Below are positions 30,235-39,504 of a stretch of DNA of 64,000 bases, in pieces. Location of the stretch: the NCBI RefSeq assembly GCF_019285775.1, contig NZ_CP079105.1:3100001-3164000 (forward strand), written 5' to 3'. The DNA is from Skermania piniformis (GTDB taxonomy: Bacteria; Actinomycetota; Actinomycetes; Mycobacteriales; Mycobacteriaceae). The notes under the pieces were generated by a model. That model saw only the letters and a list, made by a program, of their open reading frames with translations, was not told where the DNA came from and made no database searches. Made by a program: the position numbers and the translations under genes. Numbering within the stretch: the first letter of the stretch is position 1; each line of letters starts with the position of its first letter.

Positions 30235-31214
30235 GCAGGGCGTTCCAGAGCGACAATCGGAAGAATCTCATGTTGTTCGCCGGCCGGGCGCACCCGGAAC
30301 TGGCCGAACAGGTGGCCAAGGAGCTCGACGTCCACGTCACCCCGCAGACCGCTCGCGACTTCGCCAACGGCGAGATCTTCGTCCGGTTCGAGGAGTCGGT
30401 GCGCGGTTCGGACGCGTTCGTCCTGCAGTCGCACCCGTGGCCGCTGAACCAGTGGGTCATGGAACAGCTGATCATGATCGATGCGCTCAAGCGCGGCTCC
30501 GCCGAACGGATCACCGCGATTCTGCCCTTCTACCCCTACGCCCGGCAGGACAAGAAGCATCGCGGCCGGGAGCCGATCTCCGCCCGGCTGGTCGCCGACC
30601 TGATGAAAACCGCCGGCGCGGACCGGATCATCACCGTGGATCTGCACACCGACCAGATCCAGGGCTTTTTCGACGGCCCCGTCGACCACATGCACGCCCA
30701 ACTCCAGCTGGCCGACCATATTCGCGCCGGCTACGACCTGGCAAACATCACCGTGGTGTCGCCCGACTCGGGCCGGGTGCGCGTCGCGGAGAAGTGGGCG
30801 GACTCGCTGGACGGCGCGCCGCTCGCATTCATCCACAAGACCCGCGACCCGTTGGTGCCGAATCAGGTCAAGTCCAACCGGGTGGTCGGTGAGGTCGCCG
30901 GACGTACCTGCATCCTGATCGACGACATGATCGACACCGGCGGCACCATCGCCGGTGCGGTGAAGGTGCTGAAAGAAGCCGGCGCCGGCGACGTGGTGAT
31001 CGCGGCGACGCACGGGGTACTGAGTACCCCGGCCGCCGAGCGGCTGGCCGCGTGCGGCGCGAAGGAGGTGGTGGTGACCAACACCCTTCCGATCACCGAC
31101 GACAAGAAGTTCGCGCAGCTCACCGTGCTGTCGATCGCCCCGCTCTTGGCGCAGACGATCCGCGAGGTATTCGAGAACGGCTCGGTGACCGGCCTGTTCA
31201 ACGGCCACGCCTGA
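30231..31214 (+). CDS. prs: Ribose-phosphate pyrophosphokinase (PRPP synthetase)
   Basis: A 327-residue enzyme forming PRPP from ribose-5-phosphate and ATP; PRPP also feeds decaprenylphosphoryl-arabinose synthesis in mycolata. Seen: [58 protein letters not shown] (catalytic Lys/Arg region precedes), [16 protein letters not shown], and the PRPP loop [19 protein letters not shown] start at 30231 overlaps the glmU stop. Confidence 0.97.
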   Translation: MSRAFQSDNRKNLMLFAGRAHPELAEQVAKELDVHVTPQTARDFANGEIFVRFEESVRGSDAFVLQSHPWPLNQWVMEQLIMIDALKRGSAERITAILPFYPYARQDKKHRGREPISARLVADLMKTAGADRIITVDLHTDQIQGFFDGPVDHMHAQLQLADHIRAGYDLANITVVSPDSGRVRVAEKWADSLDGAPLAFIHKTRDPLVPNQVKSNRVVGEVAGRTCILIDDMIDTGGTIAGAVKVLKEAGAGDVVIAATHGVLSTPAAERLAACGAKEVVVTNTLPITDDKKFAQLTVLSIAPLLAQTIREVFENGSVTGLFNGHA

Positions 31215-31225
31215 TCGCCGACCGC

Positions 31226-31861
31226 GTGCGTACCTTCGCCGGATTCCCGATCGCCGCGCTCGACTTCTACGAGGATCTGGCGGCGGACAACTCCAAGGCG
31301 TTCTGGACCGCGCACAAGCACATCTACGAGACCAGCATCCGCGCCCCGATGGAAGCCCTGGTCGACGACCTGGCCGCGGAGTTCGGGCCGGCCAAACTGT
31401 TCCGGCCATACCGGGATGTCCGGTTCAGCAAGGACAAATCGCCGTACAAAACCGCCCAGGGTGCGGTCGTGCGGACCGGCGCCGGCGTCGGCTTCTACGT
31501 CCAGATCGACGCGGCCGGCTTGTTCACCGGTGGCGGCTTCTACGATGGCACGCCCGCGCAGCTGGCGCGGCTACGCGCTGCGATCGACGACGATCTGCGC
31601 GGTCCCGAACTGGCCGGCATGTTGTCGGCCACCGGCTTCACCGTGGGCGGTGCGACGTTGAAAACCCGACCCAAGGGTTTCCCGGCCGACCATCCACGGA
31701 TCGAGCTGCTTCGGCACACCTCGTTGACCTTGAGTCGCGAACACGGCTGCCCGGACTGGCTGACCACCGATCGGGCCGCCGACGAGGTCCGCGCCGACTG
31801 GCGGCAGCTCCGGCCGGTGATCGAGCGGATCACCGCAGTGGTCGGCCCGGGCCGGGACTGA
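31226..31861 (+). CDS. DUF2461 family protein
   Basis: A 211-residue protein of the DUF2461 / TIGR02453 family, of unknown function. Seen: the typical opening FYEDLAADNSKAFWTAHKH, FRPYRDVRFSKDKSPYKTAQ, VGFYVQIDAAGLFTGGGFYD and KTRPKGFPADHPRIELLRHT. The start is GTG at 31226, 11 bp after prs, so it is probably the last gene of a glmU-prs operon. No catalytic role is known to me. Confidence 0.85.
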   Translation: MRTFAGFPIAALDFYEDLAADNSKAFWTAHKHIYETSIRAPMEALVDDLAAEFGPAKLFRPYRDVRFSKDKSPYKTAQGAVVRTGAGVGFYVQIDAAGLFTGGGFYDGTPAQLARLRAAIDDDLRGPELAGMLSATGFTVGGATLKTRPKGFPADHPRIELLRHTSLTLSREHGCPDWLTTDRAADEVRADWRQLRPVIERITAVVGPGRD

Positions 31862-31906
31862 TCCGGCCCTCCCCCGACGACGCCGTACCTCTCGACGACA
31901 CGGCCA

Positions 31907-32878
31907 CTAGACCGCGCTGGCCAGCACCAACGCGAAACGATCGAACGAGTCGGTCCAGACGTGGTCGGGTGCGAAGCCGGCCGCGGCGAGTTCCTGCTCG
32001 ATACCGGCGATCCGGAACTTGGCCGAGATCTCGGTACGCAGCTGCTCGCCGTCGGCGAACCCGACGGTCAGGTCGAGCTCGCGCAGCTTCACCGACATCT
32101 CTTCGGTGGCCTCGAGCCGCATCTCGATCCACTCGTCGGCGTCGTTCCACACGGCGACATGCCGGAAGCGCTCAGGTGCAAAATCCGCGCCGAGCTGGTG
32201 GTTCAGCACGTGGAGCACATTCCGGTTGAACTCGGCGGTCACGCCAGCGCGGTCATCGTAGGCGGCAACCATCACGGTCGGGTCGGTGACCAGCGCAACG
32301 CCGAGCAGCAGGTGTTCCCCCTCGTCCAGGGCCGCACGAACCTGGCCGAGAAACGCAGCCCGCTCGTCGGGGATCAGGTTGCCCAGCGTGCCGCCGAGAA
32401 ACGCGATCATCCGGCTCCCACCGCCGGGCAGATAATGCAAGGTATCGGTGAAGTCGCTGACCACCCCGTTCACCGCCAGGCCGGGGAACGCCGCGCTGAT
32501 CTCGATCGCCGCCTTGCGCAACGCACTCGCCGACACATCCTGCGGCACGTAGGACACCAGCGTGCCCGAGGCGTTGCATGCCCGGAGCAACAGCTGGGTC
32601 TTGATCGCGGAACCGGAACCGAGCTCGACCAGGGTCCGGGGTCGGGTCAACCGCGCCACCTCCGGCGCGACACTCTGCAGCAACGACCGCTCGGTGCGCG
32701 TCGGGTAGTACTCCGGCAGCTCGGTGATCTTGTCGAACAGCTCGCTGCCGCGAGCGTCGTAGAACCATTTCGGCGGGAGCCATTTCGGATCGGCGGTCAG
32801 TCCCGCGCGCGCGTCTTCGCGCAGCGCCCGATCGAGATCGGCCGCGGACAGATGGACCTCCACGGTCGGTTGCGGCAT
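31907..32878 (-). CDS. egtD: L-histidine N-alpha-methyltransferase (ergothioneine)
   Basis: EgtD trimethylates histidine to hercynine with SAM, the entry step of ergothioneine synthesis. 323 residues. Seen: LPEYYPTRTERSLLQSVAPE, the SAM loop TLVELGSGSAIKTQLLL (about residues 81-97), MIAFLGGTLGNLIPDERAAF, NRNVLHVLNHQLGADFAPER, and C-terminal ISAKFRIAGIEQELAAAGF, all typical of EgtD (DUF2260). It starts 1 nt after the egtC stop. Ends 45 bp from the convergent DUF2461 gene. Confidence 0.95.
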   Translation of the reverse strand: MPQPTVEVHLSAADLDRALREDARAGLTADPKWLPPKWFYDARGSELFDKITELPEYYPTRTERSLLQSVAPEVARLTRPRTLVELGSGSAIKTQLLLRACNASGTLVSYVPQDVSASALRKAAIEISAAFPGLAVNGVVSDFTDTLHYLPGGGSRMIAFLGGTLGNLIPDERAAFLGQVRAALDEGEHLLLGVALVTDPTVMVAAYDDRAGVTAEFNRNVLHVLNHQLGADFAPERFRHVAVWNDADEWIEMRLEATEEMSVKLRELDLTVGFADGEQLRTEISAKFRIAGIEQELAAAGFAPDHVWTDSFDRFALVLASAV

Positions 32879-32879
32879 C

Positions 32880-33596
32880 TCACTCCTCCTGCAGAGCGTC
32901 GATGGTTACCTGGCCTGGTACCGCCGTCACCAGGCGGCGGTCCGCGATCTCCTGCCACCGCGGATCGTCATCGTATGGTTCGGAAGCAAGTATCACAGTT
33001 CCCGCGTCGACCAGCGACCACAGTGAGTGATACCAGGTCGTCGCCCAGAACCGCGTACCGTCACCGAGCAGTAGATTCAACCTCGCGCCCGGTGCGGCGG
33101 CGATAATCCGTCGGATGACCGCTCGGATCGCCGCCACCGGATCCTGCCGCTGCAGTTCGGCAGCGAGCAGAGCCCAGACCGCGGCCGAGTCGGTCGCCGA
33201 TTCGGTCGGCGCTGCCGTCCAGCGCAACAGCCCCGGCCAGTCCGGCACCACACCGTTGTGACTGAACGCCCAATGCCCGTCGGTGAACGGCGCGCACGCG
33301 CTGCGCTCGACCGGCATCCCGGCGGTGGCCGAGCGGACCGCCCCGAGTACGGCGGTTGCGGAGATCTGCGGCAATACTTCGGTAACCGCAGGATCGGTCC
33401 AGATCGGCATCGGATTGCGATACCGGCTGAACCGGTGTGCTGCCCACCAGCCCACACCGAAACCGTCCGCGTTTACCGTACCGCCACCCCGCATCTGCCG
33501 CGGCGCCCAAGCTTGAGTCATCACCGAGTGGTTACCTCGGGTGAGCAGGTCGGCCACCGGCACCGCCGGTCCCAGGTAGCCGATATGCCGGCACAT
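32880..33596 (-). CDS. egtC: Gamma-glutamyl-hercynylcysteine sulfoxide hydrolase (ergothioneine)
   Basis: EgtC is an Ntn-type class II amidotransferase-like hydrolase that removes glutamate. 238 residues. Seen: MCRHIGYLGP, so Cys2 becomes the N-terminal nucleophile after Met removal; ADGFGVGWW; FTDGHWAFSHNGVVPDWPGL (oxyanion loop N-G); and ESATDSAAVWALLAAEL. The ATG at 33596 shares one base with the egtB stop (TGATG). It is translated between egtB and egtD in a single operon. Confidence 0.94.
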   Translation of the reverse strand: MCRHIGYLGPAVPVADLLTRGNHSVMTQAWAPRQMRGGGTVNADGFGVGWWAAHRFSRYRNPMPIWTDPAVTEVLPQISATAVLGAVRSATAGMPVERSACAPFTDGHWAFSHNGVVPDWPGLLRWTAAPTESATDSAAVWALLAAELQRQDPVAAIRAVIRRIIAAAPGARLNLLLGDGTRFWATTWYHSLWSLVDAGTVILASEPYDDDPRWQEIADRRLVTAVPGQVTIDALQEE

Positions 33597-34921
33597 CAGG
33601 CCGACAGATCGCGGGCCAGCCGAAATCCGGCGAAGATCTGCCGCCGGATCGGATGATCCCAGTTCCGGAACGTGCCGCGACACGCGACCTGGTCGGTGCC
33701 GAAGGATCCGCCACGCAGCACACGGTAATCGCCGCCGTGGAACACCGCCGAGTACTCGTCGTAGGGAAACGCCACAAATCCCGGGTACGGGGCGAACGTG
33801 GACGCGGTCCACTCCCACACATCGCCGATCAGTTGGTGTACCCCCGTGGCCGAGACGCCGGCCGGGTAGGCGCCCACATCGGCCGGTTCGAGGTGTCGCT
33901 GCCCCAGATTCGCGTGCGTGCGGTCCGGTTCGGCCTCGCCCCACGGGTATCGCGACACCCGACCGGACGCCGGGTCCCAGCGCGCCGCCTTCTCCCATTC
34001 GGCCTCACTCGGCAGCCGTCGGCCGGCCCACCGGGCGTAGGCCTCGGCCTCGAACCAGCACACGTGCAGCACCGGCTGATGTAACCGCAGCGGGGTCCGG
34101 ATGCCGAACCGACGGCGCCACCAGCTGCCGTCGCTGTCGCGTTCCCAGAACTGCGGCGCGGTCAGCCCCGCCGCCTGCCGATGCGCCCAGCCGCGTTCGC
34201 TCCACAGCTCGGCCCGTCCGTAGCCGTCGTCGTCGATGAAGCCGAGATACTGCTGGTTGGTCACCGGCGCGCGATCGATCGCAAAGGCCGGCACCGTGAC
34301 GCCGTGTTCCGGTCGCTCGTTGTCGAGCGCCCACGGATCGGTCGAGGTGCCCATGCGGAACTCGCCGGCCGGGATCACCACCTCGCCGGATATCGCCGGC
34401 CCCACCCGCCCGGAATCGGGTACCGGGGGCGGTGGCGCGCTCAGCACCGCCGGGCCACGGCGCAATTGGTGCGTGGCCAGCATGGTTTCGTCGTGTTGCT
34501 GCTCGTGCTGGGCGACCATCGCGAATACGAAGCCGCCTGCGGTGAGCGGAGCGGAATCTCTCGACAGCGGCGTGCCGTGGAGAATGTCGAGCACCTGGGC
34601 CCGGACCTCGGCGAGATAGCTGCGAGCCTGCGCCGGACCGAGCAGCGGCAGGGCCGGTCGGTCCTGCCGCGGGTGCCGGAACGCGTCGTAGAGGTCGTCG
34701 ATGTCGCCACGCACCGGTCGGCGACCGCCGACCGCGCGGACCAGCCAGAAGTCTTCCTGGTTTCCGATGTGGGCGAGATCCCAGACCAGCGGGCTCATCA
34801 ACGGTGAGTGCTGCTTTACCAGATCGGCATCATCCACCGCATCGGTGAGCAGCGTGGTGCGGGCCCGAGCCCGGGCGAGCACCCCGGCGAGCCGGGTGGG
34901 TAGATCGACGGCAACCGTCAT
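33596..34921 (-). CDS. egtB: Ergothioneine sulfoxide synthase (nonheme iron)
   Basis: EgtB joins hercynine and gamma-glutamylcysteine with O2 to a sulfoxide. 441 residues. N-terminal DinB-like domain with DLAHIGNQEDFW and the iron-binding triad region AQHEQQHDE (H-x3-H-x-E, about residue 140). C-terminal FGE-sulfatase (C-type lectin) domain with VVIPAGEFRMGT, RLPSEAEWEKAARWDPASG, LIGDVWEWTASTFAPYPGF and VLRGGSFGTDQVACRGTFRN. ATG at 34921. It is 31 bp from egtA and overlaps egtC by 1 nt. Confidence 0.95.
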   Translation of the reverse strand: MTVAVDLPTRLAGVLARARARTTLLTDAVDDADLVKQHSPLMSPLVWDLAHIGNQEDFWLVRAVGGRRPVRGDIDDLYDAFRHPRQDRPALPLLGPAQARSYLAEVRAQVLDILHGTPLSRDSAPLTAGGFVFAMVAQHEQQHDETMLATHQLRRGPAVLSAPPPPVPDSGRVGPAISGEVVIPAGEFRMGTSTDPWALDNERPEHGVTVPAFAIDRAPVTNQQYLGFIDDDGYGRAELWSERGWAHRQAAGLTAPQFWERDSDGSWWRRRFGIRTPLRLHQPVLHVCWFEAEAYARWAGRRLPSEAEWEKAARWDPASGRVSRYPWGEAEPDRTHANLGQRHLEPADVGAYPAGVSATGVHQLIGDVWEWTASTFAPYPGFVAFPYDEYSAVFHGGDYRVLRGGSFGTDQVACRGTFRNWDHPIRRQIFAGFRLARDLSA

Positions 34922-34952
34922 CGACTCGTCTCCTCGGTAGCCGGGCGTTCGG

Positions 34953-36158
34953 TCATGCGGCCGCGGCGCGCACCGGGTCGATGCCCCGCCGACATCGCCG
35001 TGCCGCTGCCGCCAGCGGCGCGGGCACCGTCGTGTGCGCCGTGGCGAGTTCGAGCAGGTCGGTTCCGGCCCGGCGGAAGTCCGGGTCGGCGAGGCCGTGC
35101 CGGGCGGCGTCCTGCCACCGTCCGGCGGTCGTCGCGCCGAGCGAGGTCGCCTGCGATACCACCTCCGGGCTGCCGGTGAGCGCGGCGACGGCCAGGATCG
35201 GCACCGCCCACCCGGGACCGGGTTGGGCATCGAGATAGCGGACCTCGAGATGGCCGGCCGGCCGCACCGGCGGGAACAGCGTGGTCAGGTGGTACCGCAG
35301 ATCATCGCGGGTGGGCCGACGGCCCAGCTCGTCGTCCAAGGCTCCGTCGATCCAGTCGCCGAACGTGGCGTCCCGCGGCGCCGACCAGTCCGGGCCGCCT
35401 CGGCGCACACACAGCAACGGCCGGTCCAGCACCCAGGCCGGATATTGTGCCGGCGCCGGCGGTTCGGCCGTGCGACTGTGGTCCAGGAACAGCCAGGTCC
35501 GCATCCGCTGCGACGCCCAGGCGCCGGCCGGTGCCCCGTAGAGCCGTGGGGAACAGGCGAACGCGGCGACCAATGCCGGCCCGATGGTGTAGAGGCAGCG
35601 CCACCGAGCATCGACCTCGGCCGGGTCGGCACCCGCATCCACCGACACCTGGGTCGCGGCGGTATTACACATCATCAGTGCACCGAACGGGCCGATTGCG
35701 GCGAACGCCGCCTCCATCGCCCGATACCGCGGCGAGCTCAAGAGTCGGCGTGGCGGGCGTCGGGTGTCGGCCGCCACGGCGAGCAGCCGGATCGAATGGG
35801 CAGCCAGCCGGCCCCGCAGCACCGCGGCATCGACGGCGAGCCCAGCGCAGAGCTCGGCCACGGAGCCGACCGGACTGCTGGAGAGCTCGAGCTGACCGCC
35901 GGGTTCGATGGTGACGCGGCTACCGGCCGGCAACGGATGAGCGGGGGAATCGGGCACCACCGTGGTCGGCGCGTGCGGGCCGAGCGCAGCCGCCACCCTG
36001 CCCAGCGCGGGGCGGGCGCCGCACCCGTCGGCCGGGACGGTGATCCATTCCAGCTCGGCACCGATCCGCGCCGGTGGCCCGAGCTTGAAACAGATCCCAC
36101 CGAGGTAGGCCGCGGCAGCGGCGCGACTGTCGAGTGCTCCGTCTCGGCCACCGGCCAT
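34953..36158 (-). CDS. egtA: Glutamate-cysteine ligase (ergothioneine)
   Basis: EgtA makes gamma-glutamylcysteine for EgtB. 401 residues. Seen: GAELEWITVPADG near residue 35, VTIEPGGQLELSSSPVGSV, APTDTRRPPR-like strand AADTRRPPRRLLSSPRYRAM, MMCNTAATQVSVDAG, WASQRMRTWLFLDHSR, and FPPVRPAGHLEVRYLDAQPG: the GCS2/EgtA pattern. The start is set at ATG 36158 because GGAGG lies 6 nt upstream; an upstream in-frame start at 36221 lacks such support. First gene of egtABCD. Confidence 0.92.
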   Translation of the reverse strand: MAGGRDGALDSRAAAAAYLGGICFKLGPPARIGAELEWITVPADGCGARPALGRVAAALGPHAPTTVVPDSPAHPLPAGSRVTIEPGGQLELSSSPVGSVAELCAGLAVDAAVLRGRLAAHSIRLLAVAADTRRPPRRLLSSPRYRAMEAAFAAIGPFGALMMCNTAATQVSVDAGADPAEVDARWRCLYTIGPALVAAFACSPRLYGAPAGAWASQRMRTWLFLDHSRTAEPPAPAQYPAWVLDRPLLCVRRGGPDWSAPRDATFGDWIDGALDDELGRRPTRDDLRYHLTTLFPPVRPAGHLEVRYLDAQPGPGWAVPILAVAALTGSPEVVSQATSLGATTAGRWQDAARHGLADPDFRRAGTDLLELATAHTTVPAPLAAAARRCRRGIDPVRAAAA

Positions 36159-36247
36159 CGCCCACCTCCCTGTTCGAGCGGGCGAACCCGCTGCGGCCAG
36201 AGTAGCGAGCAGGCCCGACACCGGGCGGCCGCCGACCCGCGGCGGAA

Positions 36248-37879
36248 TCAGATGATCGTGCCGACGTCGCTACCGATCAGCACATCCAACGCCCGCTCGG
36301 CGATCGCGGCGATGGTCATCGAGGGGTTGCACGCGGCGGTGGTCCCGGGCATCAACGCGCCGTCCACCACGTACAGGCCACGCTGGCCGAATACCCGGCC
36401 CTCGGTATCGCACACCACGCCCATGTTGGCGCCGCCGAGCGGATGCCAGGTGGAGTTGAGCGCGAGGTTGGTGTCGGACAGGAAGCCCGTCGGGCCGGCG
36501 ATCCGCTGCGTGTTCGGCCCGATCGCGCCGTTCTGGATGACCGAGTCGCCCGCCCGCGGCCACTGCAGGCCGACCCGATCGGCACCGGAGTCGTAGTGCC
36601 ACGAACCCCGCGCTGCGCTCACCCCGTAGCCGACCATCATCGTGGAGTGCAGGTTGAGCGAGAACGACGGCATCGACGCCTGGATGATGGTGTGCGCCAT
36701 TCGGGGGTCGGACCAGTTCAACGTGCCGTAGACGACCGGGCCGCCCTGCGTGACACCGTAATCCTCGGTCGGATCGGTCCAGACGTAGATTCGATCGGCA
36801 TTGGTGCCCCACTCGGTCCCGAGACCGCCGGGCAGATCCGGGATCGCGCCGGTGGCCGCGGCCTTGACCAACAGTCGCGTGGTATTCACGCTGCCGGCGC
36901 CGAGGATCAGCGCGCGGGTCTCGATGATCAGGTCGCCGAGTACGGTGCCGTTCTCGTCGATCCGACGCACGTGCACCTCCCAGCTGCCGCTCGGGGTCCG
37001 GGCGATCGAGGCGACCTCGTGCAGCGTCCGCAGGTCCACCAGACCGGTCGCCTCGGCCTGCGCGAAGTAGGTGACATCGACCGAGTGCTTGCCGCCGTTG
37101 TTCACCCCGATCGCGCAGTCGCCGTTGGTGTAGGACGGCTTCATCTCACCGCGCAGCTCGGCCAGCGCGTAGTTCCAGTCGATCGGCATCGGAATCTTCT
37201 CCGGGGTGAACCCGGCTCGCCGACAGTGATCGGCGAAGACCCGCGATGCCTTGTACTGCGGGCTGGCGATCAGTTCGTCCGGTGCGGTAGCCAGGCCGAG
37301 CATCCGCGACACCCGTGGGTAGTACTCCCGATGCATCGTCGACCAGTCGATCGACGACGGGAACCAGGTGTCGAACACATGCTCGGCCGGCTCCAGCGAC
37401 ATCCCCTGGTACACCAGTGAGCCACCACCGACACCGGCGGCGCACATCACCGTCATGTTGTCGCCCATCGCCGCCTCGAACAGCCCCACATACGGCTCGA
37501 CGGTCACCGGACGACCGAACAGCTGCGGGTCCGAACGGAACCACAGCGCGCGCTTGTCCGGCGCGTTCATGCTCGGGAAAGTGCTCGCGTTCGGACCGGT
37601 CGGCCAGCGCCGACCCCGCTCCAGGACCACCGAGGCCACCCCGGCCTGGGCGAGCCGCAACGCGGCCACCCCACCGCCGAAGCCGGAGCCGATGATGACC
37701 ACTCGCTGCTGCTCCCGCTGCAGCGGCACCCGGTCGGTGCGGGCACCGACGAACGGCGCGGCCGACGCCGGACCCGCCGTCGCCGCACCGGTCGCGGCCA
37801 CCCCCACCAACGCGGCGCCGGCAACCGCACCGGCGGTGAGAAATCGTCGTCGATTCATTGCGGTGGACATAGGTAGCAT
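36248..37879 (-). CDS. Cholesterol oxidase-type GMC flavoprotein, Tat-exported
   Basis: About 543 residues. Seen: a twin-arginine signal MNRRRFLTAGAVAGAALVGV ending in ASAAP, then the FAD loop GSGFGGGVAALRLAQAG, APDKRALWFRSDPQ, AAGVGGGSLVYQGMSLEP, ILGAGSVNTTRLLVKAA, and C-terminal STWHPLGGANMGVVCD and TTAACNPSMTIAAIAER, with the His and Asn that act in class I cholesterol oxidases. It would oxidise cholesterol or a related sterol extracellularly. The start is uncertain: ATG 37879 has GGAG upstream; 37909 and 37858 are alternatives. It splits the ergothioneine genes. Confidence 0.82.
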   Translation of the reverse strand: MLPMSTAMNRRRFLTAGAVAGAALVGVAATGAATAGPASAAPFVGARTDRVPLQREQQRVVIIGSGFGGGVAALRLAQAGVASVVLERGRRWPTGPNASTFPSMNAPDKRALWFRSDPQLFGRPVTVEPYVGLFEAAMGDNMTVMCAAGVGGGSLVYQGMSLEPAEHVFDTWFPSSIDWSTMHREYYPRVSRMLGLATAPDELIASPQYKASRVFADHCRRAGFTPEKIPMPIDWNYALAELRGEMKPSYTNGDCAIGVNNGGKHSVDVTYFAQAEATGLVDLRTLHEVASIARTPSGSWEVHVRRIDENGTVLGDLIIETRALILGAGSVNTTRLLVKAAATGAIPDLPGGLGTEWGTNADRIYVWTDPTEDYGVTQGGPVVYGTLNWSDPRMAHTIIQASMPSFSLNLHSTMMVGYGVSAARGSWHYDSGADRVGLQWPRAGDSVIQNGAIGPNTQRIAGPTGFLSDTNLALNSTWHPLGGANMGVVCDTEGRVFGQRGLYVVDGALMPGTTAACNPSMTIAAIAERALDVLIGSDVGTII

Positions 37880-37954
37880 CGCTCCGTTTCGGACAGCGGT
37901 CCGGCTCATCGTGACCAGGTCGTCCCCAACCTGATGAAGAACTTAGACAGACCA

Positions 37955-38029
37955 CGGCGCGCGCACCGGCGAAACATCTAAAGTAGTTGCGATATCGATC
38001 GCGTAGGTTCGTTCCGGCGCGCGCACCGG
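37955..38029. repeat. Pair of 15-bp direct repeats exactly 60 bp apart
   Basis: CGGCGCGCGCACCGG occurs at 37955-37969 and 38015-38029. Both copies are in the divergent gap between the cholesterol-oxidase gene and the PLP-enzyme gene, so a regulatory pair is possible. Confidence 0.45.
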
Positions 38030-38042
38030 TTACCGTCGGGCC

Positions 38043-39254
38043 ATGCCCGCCGCTGCGTCCCGAACCGGCACCCCGCCACCCGGCGAACTCGACCTCGATC
38101 GGGTCCGCCGCGACACCCCGGGAGCCGCCGACCAGGTCTTCCTGGACAGTGCCGGCTCCAGCCTGCCACCGTCCCCGGTCCTGGAAACGGTCATCGCACA
38201 CCTGCGACGGGAGGCTCGGGTAGGTGGGTATCGCGCGGCAAACGAACGGGCGGCCGATCTCACCGCGATACCGGAGACCATCGGAAAGCTGATCAACGCG
38301 CCCGCCGATGCGATCGCGCTGAGCGACAGCGCGAGCCGCGCCTGGACCGACTTCGGTTACGCGGTGCCGTTGACCGCCGGCGACCGACTGCTGTTCTCCA
38401 CCAGCGAGTACGCAAGCAACGCGATCGCCCTGTTGCATCGAGCGAAGTCGAGCGGAGCGAGCGTGGAGCCGATTCCGGCCGACGCCACCGGCCGGATCGA
38501 TCTCGACGCGCTGAACCGAATGCTCGACGAGCGGGTCCGGCTGATCTCGGTGGTTCATGCACCGACCAACGGCGGCCTGATCAATCCGGTTCGCGAGGTT
38601 GCCGATCTGGCGCACCAGGTCGGCGCCCTGGTGCTGCTGGATGCTTGCCAGACGACCGGTCAATTGCCGCTCGACGTTGCCGCACTCGACGTGGATGCGT
38701 TGTCCGCGACCGGTCGTAAGTGGTTGCGCGGGCCGCGTGGCACCGGCTTTCTCTACGTTCGCCCGGAGCTGATCGCCGAGCTCGAGCCGGCCGGCCTCGA
38801 CCTGCACAGCGCGACCTGGACCGACGATGCCGACTACACCCTCGCGGCCGGAGCCCGCCGATTCGAGTTCTGGGAATGCGATGTGGCCGCTCGGCTGGGG
38901 CTCGGTGTGGCTGTGCAGTACCTGCTCGATCTCGGCCCGGATCTGGTCTACCGAGCGATCGCCGCGCTGGCCGCCCGATTGCGTGCCGGCCTCGCCGAGC
39001 TGCCCCGGGTACAGCTGCGCGACCTCGGGGTGGAGCAGAGCGGCATCGTCTCGTTCACCGTCACCGGGGTAGATCCCGACCAGGTCCGTGATCGGCTGCG
39101 CGACGCGCAGATCACCGTCACGGTCAGTCGGGCCTCGTCGACCCGGCTCGACATGCGCCGCCGCGGCCTGCCCGCGGTGGTTCGGGCATCACCGCACTGT
39201 TTCGTCACCTCGGACGATGTCGACCGGTTCTGCCGAACCGTTGCGAGGATGTAG
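38043..39254 (+). CDS. Aminotransferase class V-fold PLP enzyme, EgtE-like candidate
   Basis: A 403-residue fold-type I PLP enzyme. Seen: VFLDSAGSSLPPSPVLETV, REARVGGYRAANERA, GDRLLFSTSEYASNAIALL, LISVVHAPTNGGLINPVREV, VLLDACQTTGQLPLDV (Asp contact) and the PLP lysine in SATGRKWLRGPRGTGFLYV. EgtE, the C-S lyase that completes ergothioneine, has the same order of motifs (LDSA, VGGY, RKW-GPRG). As the last missing egt step lies close to egtABCD, EgtE is a reasonable candidate, but this class also includes cysteine desulfurase-like and isopenicillin epimerase-like enzymes. Confidence 0.65.
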   Translation: MPAAASRTGTPPPGELDLDRVRRDTPGAADQVFLDSAGSSLPPSPVLETVIAHLRREARVGGYRAANERAADLTAIPETIGKLINAPADAIALSDSASRAWTDFGYAVPLTAGDRLLFSTSEYASNAIALLHRAKSSGASVEPIPADATGRIDLDALNRMLDERVRLISVVHAPTNGGLINPVREVADLAHQVGALVLLDACQTTGQLPLDVAALDVDALSATGRKWLRGPRGTGFLYVRPELIAELEPAGLDLHSATWTDDADYTLAAGARRFEFWECDVAARLGLGVAVQYLLDLGPDLVYRAIAALAARLRAGLAELPRVQLRDLGVEQSGIVSFTVTGVDPDQVRDRLRDAQITVTVSRASSTRLDMRRRGLPAVVRASPHCFVTSDDVDRFCRTVARM

Positions 39255-39306
39255 CCGAAACTTCTACCGTGACCGCAGTCAGAACCTCGTAGAAAGGGAC
39301 AAGGCC

Positions 39307-39417
39307 ATGGATATCGCCGGTCTCGCCGGCTTTCTCGGCGACACACTCTGGTTTCTCGGCGCGATGCTGCCGCGCACGCCGGAGCTACTAGGCAGCTATT
39401 TCGCGCAGTTCTTCTGA
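39307..39417 (+). CDS. 36-residue hydrophobic peptide, first of a tandem paralogous pair
   Basis: Short ORF encoding 36 residues, MDIAGLAGFLGDTLWFLG then AMLPRTPELLGSYFAQFF. AAAGGGA sits 7 nt before the ATG, a good ribosome-binding site. It is 13/36 identical without gaps to the peptide at 39505, with the shared core GAMLPR-[TS]-x-[ED]-LLGS-[YW]-[FL]. The sequence can form an amphipathic helix with a Pro-Arg kink. No signal sequence or Cys. Function unknown; small membrane-active or channel peptides such as the 45-57-residue PorA/PorH of Corynebacterium are a loose structural comparison, not an identification. Confidence 0.72.
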   Translation: MDIAGLAGFLGDTLWFLGAMLPRTPELLGSYFAQFF

Positions 39418-39504
39418 TCCATATCCACGGTCGCCGGCCACAACCGGCTAACGTGAGCGCGCAACGACGGCGATCCGCGCCGTCCGCTACCGAACAGGAC
39501 ATCG

